DNA of 36,080 bases, taken from assembly GCA_017417055.1 (NCBI GenBank), contig JAFPZX010000076.1, forward strand, positions 1 to 36,080. The letters are read 5' to 3'. The notes beneath the pieces are model-generated. The model worked only from the letters and a program-made list of their open reading frames with translations, was not told where the DNA came from and did no database searches. This document shows positions 17,612 to 25,937 of this stretch, piece after piece; position 1 is the stretch's first letter, and each line of letters opens with the position of its first letter. The DNA is from Anaerolineaceae bacterium (GTDB taxonomy: Bacteria > Chloroflexota > Anaerolineae > Anaerolineales > Anaerolineaceae). A program made the position numbers and the translations under genes.

Positions 17612-17761
17612 AAGGAAGTACTGATTAATCAGAATTTTCCTAAGGAAGCACTGATTAATTGAGGTTCGGGGACGGTTCTCCCGAGGAACAAGGGGAACTG
17701 TCCTCACGCCTTCACAGGAATTAATCAGCAATTTCCTAAGTTGTACTTAGGAAATTGTTTT
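17612..17761. repeat. composite palindromic element
   Basis: The element has three parts. Two direct repeats beginning AAGGAAGYACTGATTAAT lie at 17612 and 17642, a spacing of 30 bp. A REP-like hairpin at 17667-17705 (GGGGACGGTT to GGGGAACTGTCC) is the reverse complement of the unit repeated at 29510-29796. A perfect 12-bp stem, CAATTTCCTAAG at 17729-17740 with CTTAGGAAATTG at 17746-17757, is followed by TTTT. CTGATTAATT and AATTAATCAG form outer inverted arms around the hairpin. It could be a small non-autonomous mobile element or a REP cluster. Confidence 0.75.
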
Positions 17762-17877
17762 CCGAGGAGACCGTGGATAGTTTCGAGTTATAATAGACAA
17801 GACATAACATTGTCTTCCAACAAACGGGGCATTGTTTTTTTGAAAAATATAATCAGTCTGACAAAACGGAGGCAATT

Positions 17878-19128
17878 ATGTATTCCATCAAACGGCATAT
17901 CGAACCTGTCATTTTAAAACGGGCAAAAAACAATAAGGCCATTCTTCTGACCGGCCCCCGCCAGGTAGGAAAATCGACATTATTTAAGTACCTTTTCAAT
18001 AATGTGAACCAGGTTACCTTTGATGACGATTTGCTTCTGTCACAGGCAGAAAATGATATTGGTCTTTTTCTCTTGAACAATCCATGTCCGCTGATGATCG
18101 ATGAGGTTCAAAAGTGTCCGGGAATATTCAATAAAATAAAAATCATTTTAGATAAAACAGATCAGTATTCCAATTTTTATCTTACCGGTTCTCAAAAAAT
18201 GGATCTTATCGAAAATAGCAGTGAGTCTCTTGCAGGAAGAGTATCTGTGGTTGAACTTGAAGGCCTTTCCCTCAGGGAAATATATGATATTGATTACACT
18301 CACCACTTTGTCCCAACAGCTGATTATCTTTCTTCCCGTGAACAGCATCAAAAAAAGTACACGGGGGACATATGGCAGACAATTCACCGCGGCAGTTACC
18401 CTGAACTTTACGCAAATCCGGCAAAGGAATGGATTGATTTTTACCAGTCATACGTAAAAACTTATCTCGAACGTGATGTAAATCGTCTGATAAAAGCCAA
18501 AAATCACCTTACATTCGTTCGTTTCATGACAGCGATCGCAGCCAGAACCGGACAAATTCTGAATTACGCTAACATATCTTCAGAATTGAGCGTATCAGAA
18601 GTAACAATTCGGGAATGGGTCTCGATTTTGGAAAAAAGCGGCATTATTTACCTGTTGAAACCTTATACATCAAGTGTTCTTAATCGGACAATAAAAAAAC
18701 CAAAACTGTATTTTCGCGATACAGGCCTTTGCAGTTATTTGACCCGATGGCTGACGCCGGAAACATTGAAAAACGGTGCAATGGCAGGAGCCATGTTTGA
18801 AACCTTTGTCATTAACGAAATATTGAAATCCTACGCCAATGAAGGGTTGGATTATGATTTTGATGTATTCTATTACAACGGCAAAGATAAAAAAGGCAAA
18901 AATATCCATACAGAGGGAGAAATAGACCTGATCATACAGGAAAATGGCATTCTTTATCCCATCGAAATTAAAATGTCAACTTCGCCGAAAGTCAGCATGG
19001 CAGCTGAATTTGATGTGCTTGACGGAATTCCCGATAAAAAACGCGGAACCGGTGTAATTATTTGTCTGATCGATCGAAAGCTCTATCTGAGAGAAAACCT
19101 GATTGCATTGCCATTAGAATATATATAA
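17878..19128 (+). CDS. AAA ATPase with DUF4143 domain
   Basis: A 416-residue protein with Walker A TGPRQVGKST (25-34), Walker B PLMIDEV (71-77) and a sensor-like YLTGSQ. A winged-helix-like DUF4143 region follows, with YLERDVNRLI and a KPKLYFRDTGLCSYL motif. Near residues 346-366, GEIDLII...YPIEIKMS resembles the D-ExK core of PD-(D/E)XK nucleases and is common in this family. The family's role is uncertain; it is widespread and often found in accessory positions. GGAGG at 17868-17872 and a TATAAT at 17848-17853 support the start. It runs convergently toward the Hsp70-like gene with only 8 bp between. Confidence 0.88.
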   Translation: MYSIKRHIEPVILKRAKNNKAILLTGPRQVGKSTLFKYLFNNVNQVTFDDDLLLSQAENDIGLFLLNNPCPLMIDEVQKCPGIFNKIKIILDKTDQYSNFYLTGSQKMDLIENSSESLAGRVSVVELEGLSLREIYDIDYTHHFVPTADYLSSREQHQKKYTGDIWQTIHRGSYPELYANPAKEWIDFYQSYVKTYLERDVNRLIKAKNHLTFVRFMTAIAARTGQILNYANISSELSVSEVTIREWVSILEKSGIIYLLKPYTSSVLNRTIKKPKLYFRDTGLCSYLTRWLTPETLKNGAMAGAMFETFVINEILKSYANEGLDYDFDVFYYNGKDKKGKNIHTEGEIDLIIQENGILYPIEIKMSTSPKVSMAAEFDVLDGIPDKKRGTGVIICLIDRKLYLRENLIALPLEYI

Positions 19129-19136
19129 GACGCTTT

Positions 19137-20687
19137 TCAAACGAGTCTCACAACAGGATGATCTTTCAGAGCCTGCCTGTTTGTGAGCAAATCCACCGCA
19201 TTGATGAGCAGCATTTTGTTCGCGTCGATCCCAAAAGAGAATTCAAACTGCGGGACACCAATCTCTGCCGGAGACTCAGCGGTAAGGAACAGCGGGTTGC
19301 GTTCATTCATCCAGAAACGCTGTTCGGAATGGGTTTCCGCTTCTGTAAGCGGCAGGATATGGACCGAGCCATCGGAATCAAAAAAAATCTCCTTTTTATT
19401 TTCCATCTGGACATGACTGCTCGTGAGCTCATAGATCGCGATACCAAACTGCTGCTGCCCTTCATAAGAAGGCTTGAGCCGCAGCATTCCCGGTACATGA
19501 ATTTTCGGATATTTTGTACCCTTTGGGACAATTGTTTTATAGGCATAATCACCGGTACGCGGATCAGTATAACGAATCGCGTAGCTATGCTGAATAAAAT
19601 CATAAATATGCATTCCGCCGGCAATCACCGCGGCACCACGTGCGACCGCACCAAGAGGTTCTCCAAAAACAATTTTTTCAACCGGAAAGCGGCTTTCCAG
19701 ATATTCCCGAACCATGGGGATCAGGCAGGATCCGCCGACAGGCAGTACAGCTGTCAAAGCATCACGGACAAGTCCATGGTCTTCCGCCGCACGCAGCGCT
19801 TCTTCAATGATTTTTGACAGTGTATCAAAGAGCTCATGTGCCGTTAATAAAGAGCGGAGATCTTCACGCGTCAGGAGAAAGGTCCGTTCCGGGATAAAAT
19901 CAAAAATAACACTTTCCGAATCCGACAGCCGGATCTTGATTTGTTCACAATAACGCAGCAGCTCCGCGGAAACCCTGTGCACCTCCGGATCGTTTTCCGA
20001 CAGCTGCATGTGGCTTAGCACATCTTCATAAATCCAGCGGTCCACCGTCATACCGCCAATTGTACAGCCCGCTTTTCCAAGCACGCGGCAGCTGCGTCCA
20101 TCTTTCCCGTCTTCCTCCATAACCGAAACACAAACCGCCTGCAGCGTACTGCCGCCAAAATCAAGCACCAGCATCGTATCACCCGGGTGCAGGCTCAATC
20201 CATATCCGGCAGCAGCAGCGGCGGCCTCATCCACCAGACGCAGATGGAGATTTTCGAATCGCTTCATATCGCCAAGGAGCCAGTCGCTATAATGCTCAAA
20301 GGACTCCACCGGAACGCTGATCACCAGTTCATCCGGCTGTTCTTTTGCCTCAGCAAAAACAGCTGCTGTCAATGTATGAAGAAAATCCTCCGCAGCTCGT
20401 TTTGCGTCAATTCGTTGTTCACCTACACGCAAAGTATAAGGGCTGCGCAGATTGATGTACCGCTTCATCCAGCGGAATTCTTTGCTGTCCGCTGAGGCTT
20501 GTGAGATAATTTGATATCCGACAAAAAAACGTCCATCGGGTTCATAAGCGATTTTGGATGGGATCAAAACCGAACCGCGCTCACAGGCAGAAGGAATCGA
20601 CAGCGTTTCAGCACACTGTTTCTCTTCATTCCAGAGAGCCGCAACCGTGTTACAGTTACCGAAATCGATTGCCGCTTTATTCGCCAT
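19137..20687 (-). CDS. Hsp70-family protein, divergent and short
   Basis: This 516-residue actin-fold ATPase has the Hsp70 motifs in altered form: AIDFGNCNTVAAL (phosphate 1), LVLDFGGSTLQAV (phosphate 2), VDEAAAAAAGYG (connect region) and VLPVGGSCLIPMV (adenosine). It is about 100 residues shorter than DnaK, with a reduced C-terminal part that ends in a beta-domain-like segment and lacks the helical lid and EEVD-like tail. It is therefore probably not the housekeeping DnaK. Its ATG overlaps the end of the SGNH-like gene by 11 bp, a strong sign that the two are translated together. Confidence 0.85.
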   Translation of the reverse strand: MANKAAIDFGNCNTVAALWNEEKQCAETLSIPSACERGSVLIPSKIAYEPDGRFFVGYQIISQASADSKEFRWMKRYINLRSPYTLRVGEQRIDAKRAAEDFLHTLTAAVFAEAKEQPDELVISVPVESFEHYSDWLLGDMKRFENLHLRLVDEAAAAAAGYGLSLHPGDTMLVLDFGGSTLQAVCVSVMEEDGKDGRSCRVLGKAGCTIGGMTVDRWIYEDVLSHMQLSENDPEVHRVSAELLRYCEQIKIRLSDSESVIFDFIPERTFLLTREDLRSLLTAHELFDTLSKIIEEALRAAEDHGLVRDALTAVLPVGGSCLIPMVREYLESRFPVEKIVFGEPLGAVARGAAVIAGGMHIYDFIQHSYAIRYTDPRTGDYAYKTIVPKGTKYPKIHVPGMLRLKPSYEGQQQFGIAIYELTSSHVQMENKKEIFFDSDGSVHILPLTEAETHSEQRFWMNERNPLFLTAESPAEIGVPQFEFSFGIDANKMLLINAVDLLTNRQALKDHPVVRLV

Positions 20688-21699
20688 AAACAGGGAGATC
20701 GTTCAGCAGACGCCAGACACGGTCCAGCGCTTTCAAAGCGGAAAGGTTCCGCACCGTCCAGCCATAGGTTTGCAGATCATCATTGGAAAAATTGCATAAA
20801 TTGACGCTGCTCGCGGTCGGATGCACATCACCCTCCCGCAGTCCATTGTTCGGAAGAGCGGACATGGGCTTCCAAAGGTTCCAGAAAGGCACACGATATT
20901 CATTGGCGATACGGGCAGCTGCCTCATTAAAGCTGCCGTCGCCCTCAAGGTTATCGGCTTTGGAATAAAGGATCGGTACAATTTTCCGCGAGAGTGTTTT
21001 TTCCACCAGGGACCGCAGATGTTCTTCATAGATTTCGATGCCAAGCAGCGCGTCATTCGTTCCAAAGCCGATGAAAGCGATTGAGGGAGTGAACAGCCGG
21101 TATTCGCAGCTGAGTGCGGACTCATACGGCCAGCAGATGTCGTCTTCATACCAATGATAAACATCCATATCCATAGCCGTCGCACCATTGCGGGCTGCCC
21201 GGGAATTACGGGAGAAGGACCATTGGAATTGGTCGATGGCTTCCTGAAGGTAAGCATAAGGTCCCAGCACATACCCGGTGTCAACGCCGGAGTCATAACA
21301 GCCGAAAAAAGATGGCATCATGGTGTTGCTGTCACCAATCTTACTGAAGCGTTCCGGGTTATTGCCTTCTTCGAGGCCTTCCCGGTACATGGCTTTGATT
21401 TCCGGATCAATACCTTCCGGGAGTTCCGGCCAGTTCTGCCAGTCTGCCGGATCAAGGAGCGTAACAGCCGGTTCCGCTGTCGGAAGCTCTGTCGGGATCT
21501 CAGTCGGAACGGCTGTATCGGTTGACACCGGCGTTTCCGTGGGAACAGGCGTATCCGTCGGAATAGCTGCCAGTGTCTCTTCAGCAATTTCCGTCATCCG
21601 CAAATGCATCTTCTCCCTGCTGTTTCGATTCACAAAAAAGAGTGCGAAACATCCGCAGATCAAGAAAACAACTATCCCAATGAGAATTACTTTTCGCAT
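20677..21699 (-). CDS. membrane-anchored SGNH/GDSL hydrolase-like protein
   Basis: Residues 4-24 form an N-terminal membrane anchor. A Thr/Pro-rich linker (about 46-78, TPTDTPV-type repeats) leads to an extracytoplasmic domain. SGNH blocks are visible: GDS at 122-124 (catalytic Ser124), GFGTND at 211-216 (block III), and DVHPT at 291-295 (Asp291, His293). Such enzymes deacylate or deacetylate esters, often on cell-wall glycans; the substrate here is unknown. The gene overlaps the Hsp70-like gene. Upstream it is separated from the DUF212 gene only by a heptamer array. Confidence 0.8.
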   Translation of the reverse strand: MRKVILIGIVVFLICGCFALFFVNRNSREKMHLRMTEIAEETLAAIPTDTPVPTETPVSTDTAVPTEIPTELPTAEPAVTLLDPADWQNWPELPEGIDPEIKAMYREGLEEGNNPERFSKIGDSNTMMPSFFGCYDSGVDTGYVLGPYAYLQEAIDQFQWSFSRNSRAARNGATAMDMDVYHWYEDDICWPYESALSCEYRLFTPSIAFIGFGTNDALLGIEIYEEHLRSLVEKTLSRKIVPILYSKADNLEGDGSFNEAAARIANEYRVPFWNLWKPMSALPNNGLREGDVHPTASSVNLCNFSNDDLQTYGWTVRNLSALKALDRVWRLLNDLPVYGE

Positions 21700-21701
21700 T
21701 A

Positions 21702-21729
21702 TTGATTTCTTATTTCTGATTTCTTATTT
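21702..21729. repeat. heptanucleotide array between DUF212 and SGNH genes
   Basis: On the plus strand the units are TTGATTT, CTTATTT, CTGATTT and CTTATTT, four units with an exact 7-bp period. It fills nearly all of the gap between the stop of the DUF212 gene (21733) and the start of the SGNH gene (21699). Confidence 0.7.
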
Positions 21730-21732
21730 CGA

Positions 21733-22185
21733 TCAGTGCGTCATCCAGATGGTTTCCACCAGCAGGCCCACAATCAGCCCAAAGAGCGCTCCGGCATAGA
21801 CCTGACGCGGCGTGTGTCCGATCACTTCCTTCAGCGTTTCTTCTGAAATCGGCTGTCCGCGGAACAATTCGCGCAGGATCTGATTGATACGCTGGGCATG
21901 CAGACCCGACTGCCAGCGTACATTCGCCGCGTCATAAAGAACAATGATGCCAAACACAGCTGAAACCGCAAACACTTCGCTGTCAAACCCGGCACGCATC
22001 CCCGTCACCAGCGCCAGTGCACAAACAAAAGCCGAATGAGAACTCGGCATTCCGCCTGAACTGAACATCTGCACCGGGTCCCATTCTTTATACATCCAAT
22101 AGTGAACAAAGGGTTTGACGAACTGAGCCAGCATCATGGCAATCAAAGCCGCAATCAAAGCATGATTTTGAAAGATCGATCCCAT
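21733..22185 (-). CDS. divergent PAP2 family (DUF212/YuiD-like) membrane protein
   Basis: A 150-residue membrane protein with FSSGGMPSSHSAFVCALA, the motif that relates DUF212 proteins to PAP2 phosphatases, and a later GHTPRQVYAGALFG segment. Histidines expected of acid phosphatases are present in both places. A lipid-phosphate phosphatase role is possible but not shown for the family. It starts 4 bp after xseB, so the two are cotranscribed. Confidence 0.9.
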   Translation of the reverse strand: MGSIFQNHALIAALIAMMLAQFVKPFVHYWMYKEWDPVQMFSSGGMPSSHSAFVCALALVTGMRAGFDSEVFAVSAVFGIIVLYDAANVRWQSGLHAQRINQILRELFRGQPISEETLKEVIGHTPRQVYAGALFGLIVGLLVETIWMTH

Positions 22186-22189
22186 TGTC

Positions 22190-22399
22190 TCAGTCTTGCT
22201 CCATCTGCCGCAGGTCTTTCAGCTTCAATTCCGCTTCTTCCAGCATCTTGCGGCACTGTTCGGCTGTTTTTTTCCCTTCTTCAAAAGCCTTCAATGCCGT
22301 TTCCAGGTCCAGGCTTTCTTTTTCCATCTTTGTCACGATCTCATCCAATTTTTTGTATGCGGATTCAAATGTTTCTTTGTTTTCAGTTTCGTTGTTCAT
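22190..22399 (-). CDS. xseB: exodeoxyribonuclease VII small subunit
   Basis: A 69-residue helical protein with ESAYKKLDEIVTKMEKESLD and LETALKAFEEGKK, the XseB signature. Several copies bind one XseA to form the single-strand DNA nuclease ExoVII. GAGG lies 5 bases before the ATG. In most genomes it directly follows xseA; here about 1.6 kb with a two-gene toxin-antitoxin-like module separates them. Confidence 0.95.
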   Translation of the reverse strand: MNNETENKETFESAYKKLDEIVTKMEKESLDLETALKAFEEGKKTAEQCRKMLEEAELKLKDLRQMEQD

Positions 22400-22523
22400 G
22401 TTTTCCTCTGATTATTCTTTCGGAACGCACCGAATTACACTTCCAAAAAAATTTTCCACTTTAATGCGGTAAAATCTGTCATGTTTTTCGACAAAAACAT
22501 ATTATATAATGGATCAAATGAAG

Positions 22524-23285
22524 CTATGTGTTTTGATCCTTACCTTCATGATTCTTTTTCCCCCGCAGAAGAGATATAATTTCATCTACATTAGCAGTCT
22601 TCAATACACCTGGATAATTATGATCAAAACCATGTAAAAGCTCATTTGTTTCCTGCTCTTGATCAATGGCATTCCGATATAATTCTGCAAAGTTTTGATT
22701 TGTCATAATATTTTCTATAAAAACACACATATTTTCTGAAAGCAAACTCCAATCTCCATAAAGATCGACAAAAGCTTTCCTGATTTGATCCATGGAAACA
22801 GGATTGTTTCGTTTCTCGTGTTCAGCCAAAATACCAAGAATATCTGAAAGATCATTTTTATATTGTCTTCCGGAGCGAAGTTTCATCGCTATCAGATACT
22901 TAGCAGATACTGTCCGAATCGAAACAATATTTGAAAATGTTCTGTAATACTCAGAATATTGAACCAGCTTTGGCGTATAGGACAAAGTGTTTTCAAAATC
23001 CGCATTCAACCAGCCATTCGGGAGATTAAATCTGTCACCAACACTATTGATTGCATCTTTCATGGAAGATGCAGCCAAAATCAAAGCATCAATATCTGAT
23101 GTCATATTACGAAAACCATAATTGATAAGAACAGACGCACCACCTACAAGGATCAATTCTGCAGGAACTTCTTTTCCCGATAATTTTCGATATTCCTTTG
23201 CAACTGCCTTTAAATAAGTATTGATGTCTTCTCTTGTAAACTCGAAAATATATTCAAGCAACGTCCCGTACCTCATTTTCCACAA
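22524..23285 (-). CDS. nucleotidyltransferase (DUF6036/AbiEii-like), probable toxin
   Basis: A 253-residue protein of the polymerase-beta nucleotidyltransferase superfamily. The core LVGGASVLINYG (46-57) followed by TSDIDAL (62-68) gives the GG-S and D-x-D catalytic signature (Asp64, Asp66). Relatives such as AbiEii and other MNT toxins transfer nucleotides to tRNA or proteins; the target here is unknown. It overlaps the 3' end of the HTH gene by 32 bp. A later ATG at 23276 (MRYGTLL) would reduce the overlap. The HTH-toxin order fits an autoregulated toxin-antitoxin pair. Confidence 0.8.
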   Translation of the reverse strand: MWKMRYGTLLEYIFEFTREDINTYLKAVAKEYRKLSGKEVPAELILVGGASVLINYGFRNMTSDIDALILAASSMKDAINSVGDRFNLPNGWLNADFENTLSYTPKLVQYSEYYRTFSNIVSIRTVSAKYLIAMKLRSGRQYKNDLSDILGILAEHEKRNNPVSMDQIRKAFVDLYGDWSLLSENMCVFIENIMTNQNFAELYRNAIDQEQETNELLHGFDHNYPGVLKTANVDEIISLLRGKKNHEGKDQNT

Positions 23286-23823
23286 TGTTGAACCTAATAA
23301 ATTCTGGTATTGACTCCCGAACCGATTGCTCTAACAGAGCGACATTACGAGAAGCAGCAGCAAGAGCCTTAAAACCGGCAGGATATATAATTTTTTTCAA
23401 CTTCATTGAACGCAAATCATCATAATCCCTGCACAAAGGAATATTATTCTCACGGCTCAAATAATCCAGCATTGCAAGCAAATAAAAACATTCCGGATAC
23501 CATTTTCTATCATAGTTTTTTCGTATTTCACCACTTTCCAGTGTTTCGATAATAAAATTAATATCCCCGGCTTCTTTTACGCGATGGCATACCGCACTTT
23601 TATAATTTTCAAAATCAATACGTTTACATATATAGGGCGTCAGCAACTCTTCCATAGTTACATTTAAGATACGGGCAAGTTTATAAATTGTCTCACCACT
23701 GCATTTTTCCAATCTCGTCCGACCGCTGCATATATCATTTACCGTTGTATAAGGAATACCACTCAGTTTAGCTAACTTATACATAGAAATATTTTTTGTT
23801 TCAAGCAATTTTTTTATTTCCAT
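23254..23823 (-). CDS. XRE-type HTH regulator, probable antitoxin
   Basis: A 189-residue protein. The first 60 residues form a helix-turn-helix (MYKLAKLSGIPYTTVNDICS, then ETIYKLARILNVTMEEL). The remainder is an extended domain without a motif I can name (KNYDRKWYPECFYLLAMLDY), which could bind the toxin. Its promoter region contains a 10-bp palindrome suited to autoregulation. With the downstream nucleotidyltransferase it forms a two-gene module inserted between xseA and xseB. Confidence 0.82.
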   Translation of the reverse strand: MEIKKLLETKNISMYKLAKLSGIPYTTVNDICSGRTRLEKCSGETIYKLARILNVTMEELLTPYICKRIDFENYKSAVCHRVKEAGDINFIIETLESGEIRKNYDRKWYPECFYLLAMLDYLSRENNIPLCRDYDDLRSMKLKKIIYPAGFKALAAASRNVALLEQSVRESIPEFIRFNIVENEVRDVA

Positions 23824-23840
23824 TTTTTACTCTAAATTAA

Positions 23841-23857
23841 ATTATAACGGTAAACCG
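23841..23857 (-). promoter_or_regulatory. -10 box and palindromic operator of the HTH/nucleotidyltransferase module
   Basis: On the minus strand TATAAT (complement of 23841-23846) lies upstream of the HTH gene. Immediately beyond it, inside the spacer, is the palindrome CGGTTTACCG (23848-23857). A repressor bound there would block polymerase. I see no good -35. Confidence 0.55.
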
Positions 23858-23972
23858 ACATAAAATTTATAATACATTCACTTACTGTTACGAAACAGAT
23901 AACTGTCCAGGATTTATTTTTTCGGGAATAGTCCCGCAGTGCTACGTACTGAATAGAGATATCCAAAGCAAT

Positions 23973-25175
23973 TTATTTGATTTCAGCTGTTTTTTCTCCG
24001 TCGGCAAAACGGATATTGATTTGATCGCCCTTTGTGAGGTCTGCGGCGGATGTAATGATTTTCTCGTCACGGCGGACAAAGGCATAGCCGCGTTTCATGA
24101 TGTTTTCCGGATTCAGCACCAGCAGACGTTTTTCCAGCGCATCCAGAGCGGCATGACGGCTTTCGAAATAATTTTTCCGAAGCAAGTCCAAATGGGCTGA
24201 CAATTGATCCAGCGCTCTTTTTTCGCTTTGGATCTTGGTCTCCGGGCTTTGCGACATCAGGCGTTTTTCCAGAATATCCAGGCTCTGCCAGCGCTGATTC
24301 AAAATGTTTTCCATCGTCCAAGCCAAACGCTGCTCATATCCGCGCAGTTCCGCCAGCACATCCTCGCGGGAGGGTACCGCTTTCACCGCGGCACCGGTCG
24401 GCGTTGGCGCACGGTAATCGGAAGCATAGTCCACCAGGGTAAAATCCACCTCATGCCCGACACCGGTAATCAAGGGAATCGGGGAAGCCGCCACCGTCCG
24501 CACCAGTGCCTCATCATTAAAACACCACAGATCCTCAGCTGAACCCCCGCCGCGGGCAAGGATGATCACATCCGGTTTTCGCTCATAAAGCCGCAGGAGT
24601 GAGGCAATGATTTCCGGAGGAGCGCCATCTCCCTGAACAGAGGCAGGAGAAAGCCAGACTTCAGCAAGCGGCCAGCGGCTGCGCAGGGTGTTCAGGATGT
24701 CCTGCAGTGCCGCACCGGAAGGCGACGTCACAACACCGATGGTTCGCGGGATACGCGGCAGCGGACGCTTTTTTTCTTCATCGAACAACCCTTCCGCTGC
24801 GAGTTTCTTCCGAAGTTTTTCCAGTTCCTCATAGATATTCCCGCGTCCTTTGGGACGGACCGAATCGATGGTCAGCTGATAATAACCGCCACGTTCATAG
24901 ACACTGACGTATCCATGAGCTTCAATGGCGTTTCCCTGCGTCAGCAACCCGCGAATCTTGGCGTTCAGACTGCTTTTCCAGACAACTGCCTTCATTTCGG
25001 AAGTGTTATCTTTCAGGGTAAAATAGCAGTGACCGGAGGTCGGGATTGAAACTTTCGACACCTCACCGGCGACCCAGCAATCCTGAAAATCAGGAACAGC
25101 CCGCACCACCCCGGCAACGAGCTTATTGATATCGCTTACAGTAAAAACTATTTCTTCCTGATCAAATAAGTTCAT
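23973..25175 (-). CDS. xseA: exodeoxyribonuclease VII large subunit
   Basis: The catalytic subunit of ExoVII, which degrades single-stranded DNA to oligonucleotides. The N-terminal OB-fold includes FQDCWVAGEVSK and GHCYFTLKD. The nuclease core has ILARGGGSAEDLWCFNDE and GHEVDFTLVDY, and the C-terminal part is coiled coil. At 400 residues it is slightly short but complete for the family. No Shine-Dalgarno sequence precedes its ATG, because a heptanucleotide array reaches right up to the start codon; it may rely on coupling with rnhA. Confidence 0.96.
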   Translation of the reverse strand: MNLFDQEEIVFTVSDINKLVAGVVRAVPDFQDCWVAGEVSKVSIPTSGHCYFTLKDNTSEMKAVVWKSSLNAKIRGLLTQGNAIEAHGYVSVYERGGYYQLTIDSVRPKGRGNIYEELEKLRKKLAAEGLFDEEKKRPLPRIPRTIGVVTSPSGAALQDILNTLRSRWPLAEVWLSPASVQGDGAPPEIIASLLRLYERKPDVIILARGGGSAEDLWCFNDEALVRTVAASPIPLITGVGHEVDFTLVDYASDYRAPTPTGAAVKAVPSREDVLAELRGYEQRLAWTMENILNQRWQSLDILEKRLMSQSPETKIQSEKRALDQLSAHLDLLRKNYFESRHAALDALEKRLLVLNPENIMKRGYAFVRRDEKIITSAADLTKGDQINIRFADGEKTAEIK

Positions 25176-25345
25176 AGTTATTAGTTGTTAGTTGGTAGTT
25201 GGTAGTGGACAGTGGTCAGTGGCTGGCGATTGGTGGTTGGTGGTTAATAGCTGCCGTACACTGGTCACCGCCCACTGAACACTGATCATTGACTGCTAAC
25301 CACTGATCACGGCTCACTGCTCACTGTCCACTGACCACGGATCAC
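25176..25345. repeat. long degenerate heptanucleotide array between rnhA and xseA
   Basis: About 24 consecutive 7-bp units fill the whole gap from the xseA start codon to the rnhA stop. The plus strand begins AGTTATT, AGTTGTT, AGTTGGT, AGTGGAC and changes halfway to ACTGATC, ACTGTCC, ACTGACC. The two halves are roughly inverse complements, so the transcript could fold into a long hairpin. The rnhA TGA stop lies within the first unit. Confidence 0.85.
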
Positions 25346-25800
25346 TCCCCACCGGGAACAGTCCACTTTCCCGTCTTATAAGCATTCACAGCCAGTTCAT
25401 CGCAGCGGTTATTGTAGGGATTGTCTGCGTGTCCTTTGACCCAGATCATTTCCACCTTATGAACCTGCAGCAGTTCATCCAGCTCCTTGAGCAGGTCGAC
25501 GTTCTTTGCCGGTTCAGACTTGTTCCGCATCCAGCCATTGCGTTTCCACTTTTGCATCCACCCAAGCTTGACCATGTTCACAACATATTGAGAATCCGAA
25601 TAAAGGGTAACATTGCAGGGACGCTTCAAGGCTTTCAAACCGACAATAACCGCCATCAGTTCCATACGATTGTTAGTCGTGGACGGTTCTCCGCCGGAGA
25701 TTTCTTTTTCAAACTTTCCGGACTGCAGCACCACGCCGTATCCACCCGGACCGGGGTTCCCGCTGCAGGCTCCATCTGTATAAATTGTTACATCATTCAT
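25342..25800 (-). CDS. rnhA: ribonuclease HI
   Basis: It removes the RNA strand of RNA-DNA hybrids. The DEDD catalytic set is complete: Asp9 (IYTDGACSGNPGPGG), Glu47 (NNRMELMAV), Asp69 (LYSDSQYVV) and Asp134 (NRCDELAV), with the loop histidine in VKGHADN at 124. At 152 residues it is a full-length type 1 enzyme with the basic handle (KWKRNGWMRNKSEPAKN). Confidence 0.96.
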   Translation of the reverse strand: MNDVTIYTDGACSGNPGPGGYGVVLQSGKFEKEISGGEPSTTNNRMELMAVIVGLKALKRPCNVTLYSDSQYVVNMVKLGWMQKWKRNGWMRNKSEPAKNVDLLKELDELLQVHKVEMIWVKGHADNPYNNRCDELAVNAYKTGKWTVPGGE

Positions 25801-25888
25801 AGCTTTTGTTCTGTCCTGCCCTCCTGATAGGGTAGAATAAGTATTATTCTATCATCTTCACCACTGTTTTCCGGTGAAAGGTGAAGAA

Positions 25889-25916
25889 AAATAAGAAATC
25901 TGAAATCAAAAATAAG
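25889..25916. repeat. short heptanucleotide array upstream of the membrane protein gene
   Basis: Four units with exact 7-bp period: AAATAAG, AAATCTG, AAATCAA and AAATAAG. They are the same units, on the opposite strand, as those at 21702-21729. Confidence 0.65.
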
Positions 25917-25937
25917 TTTACTATTCACGCGTTCGCC

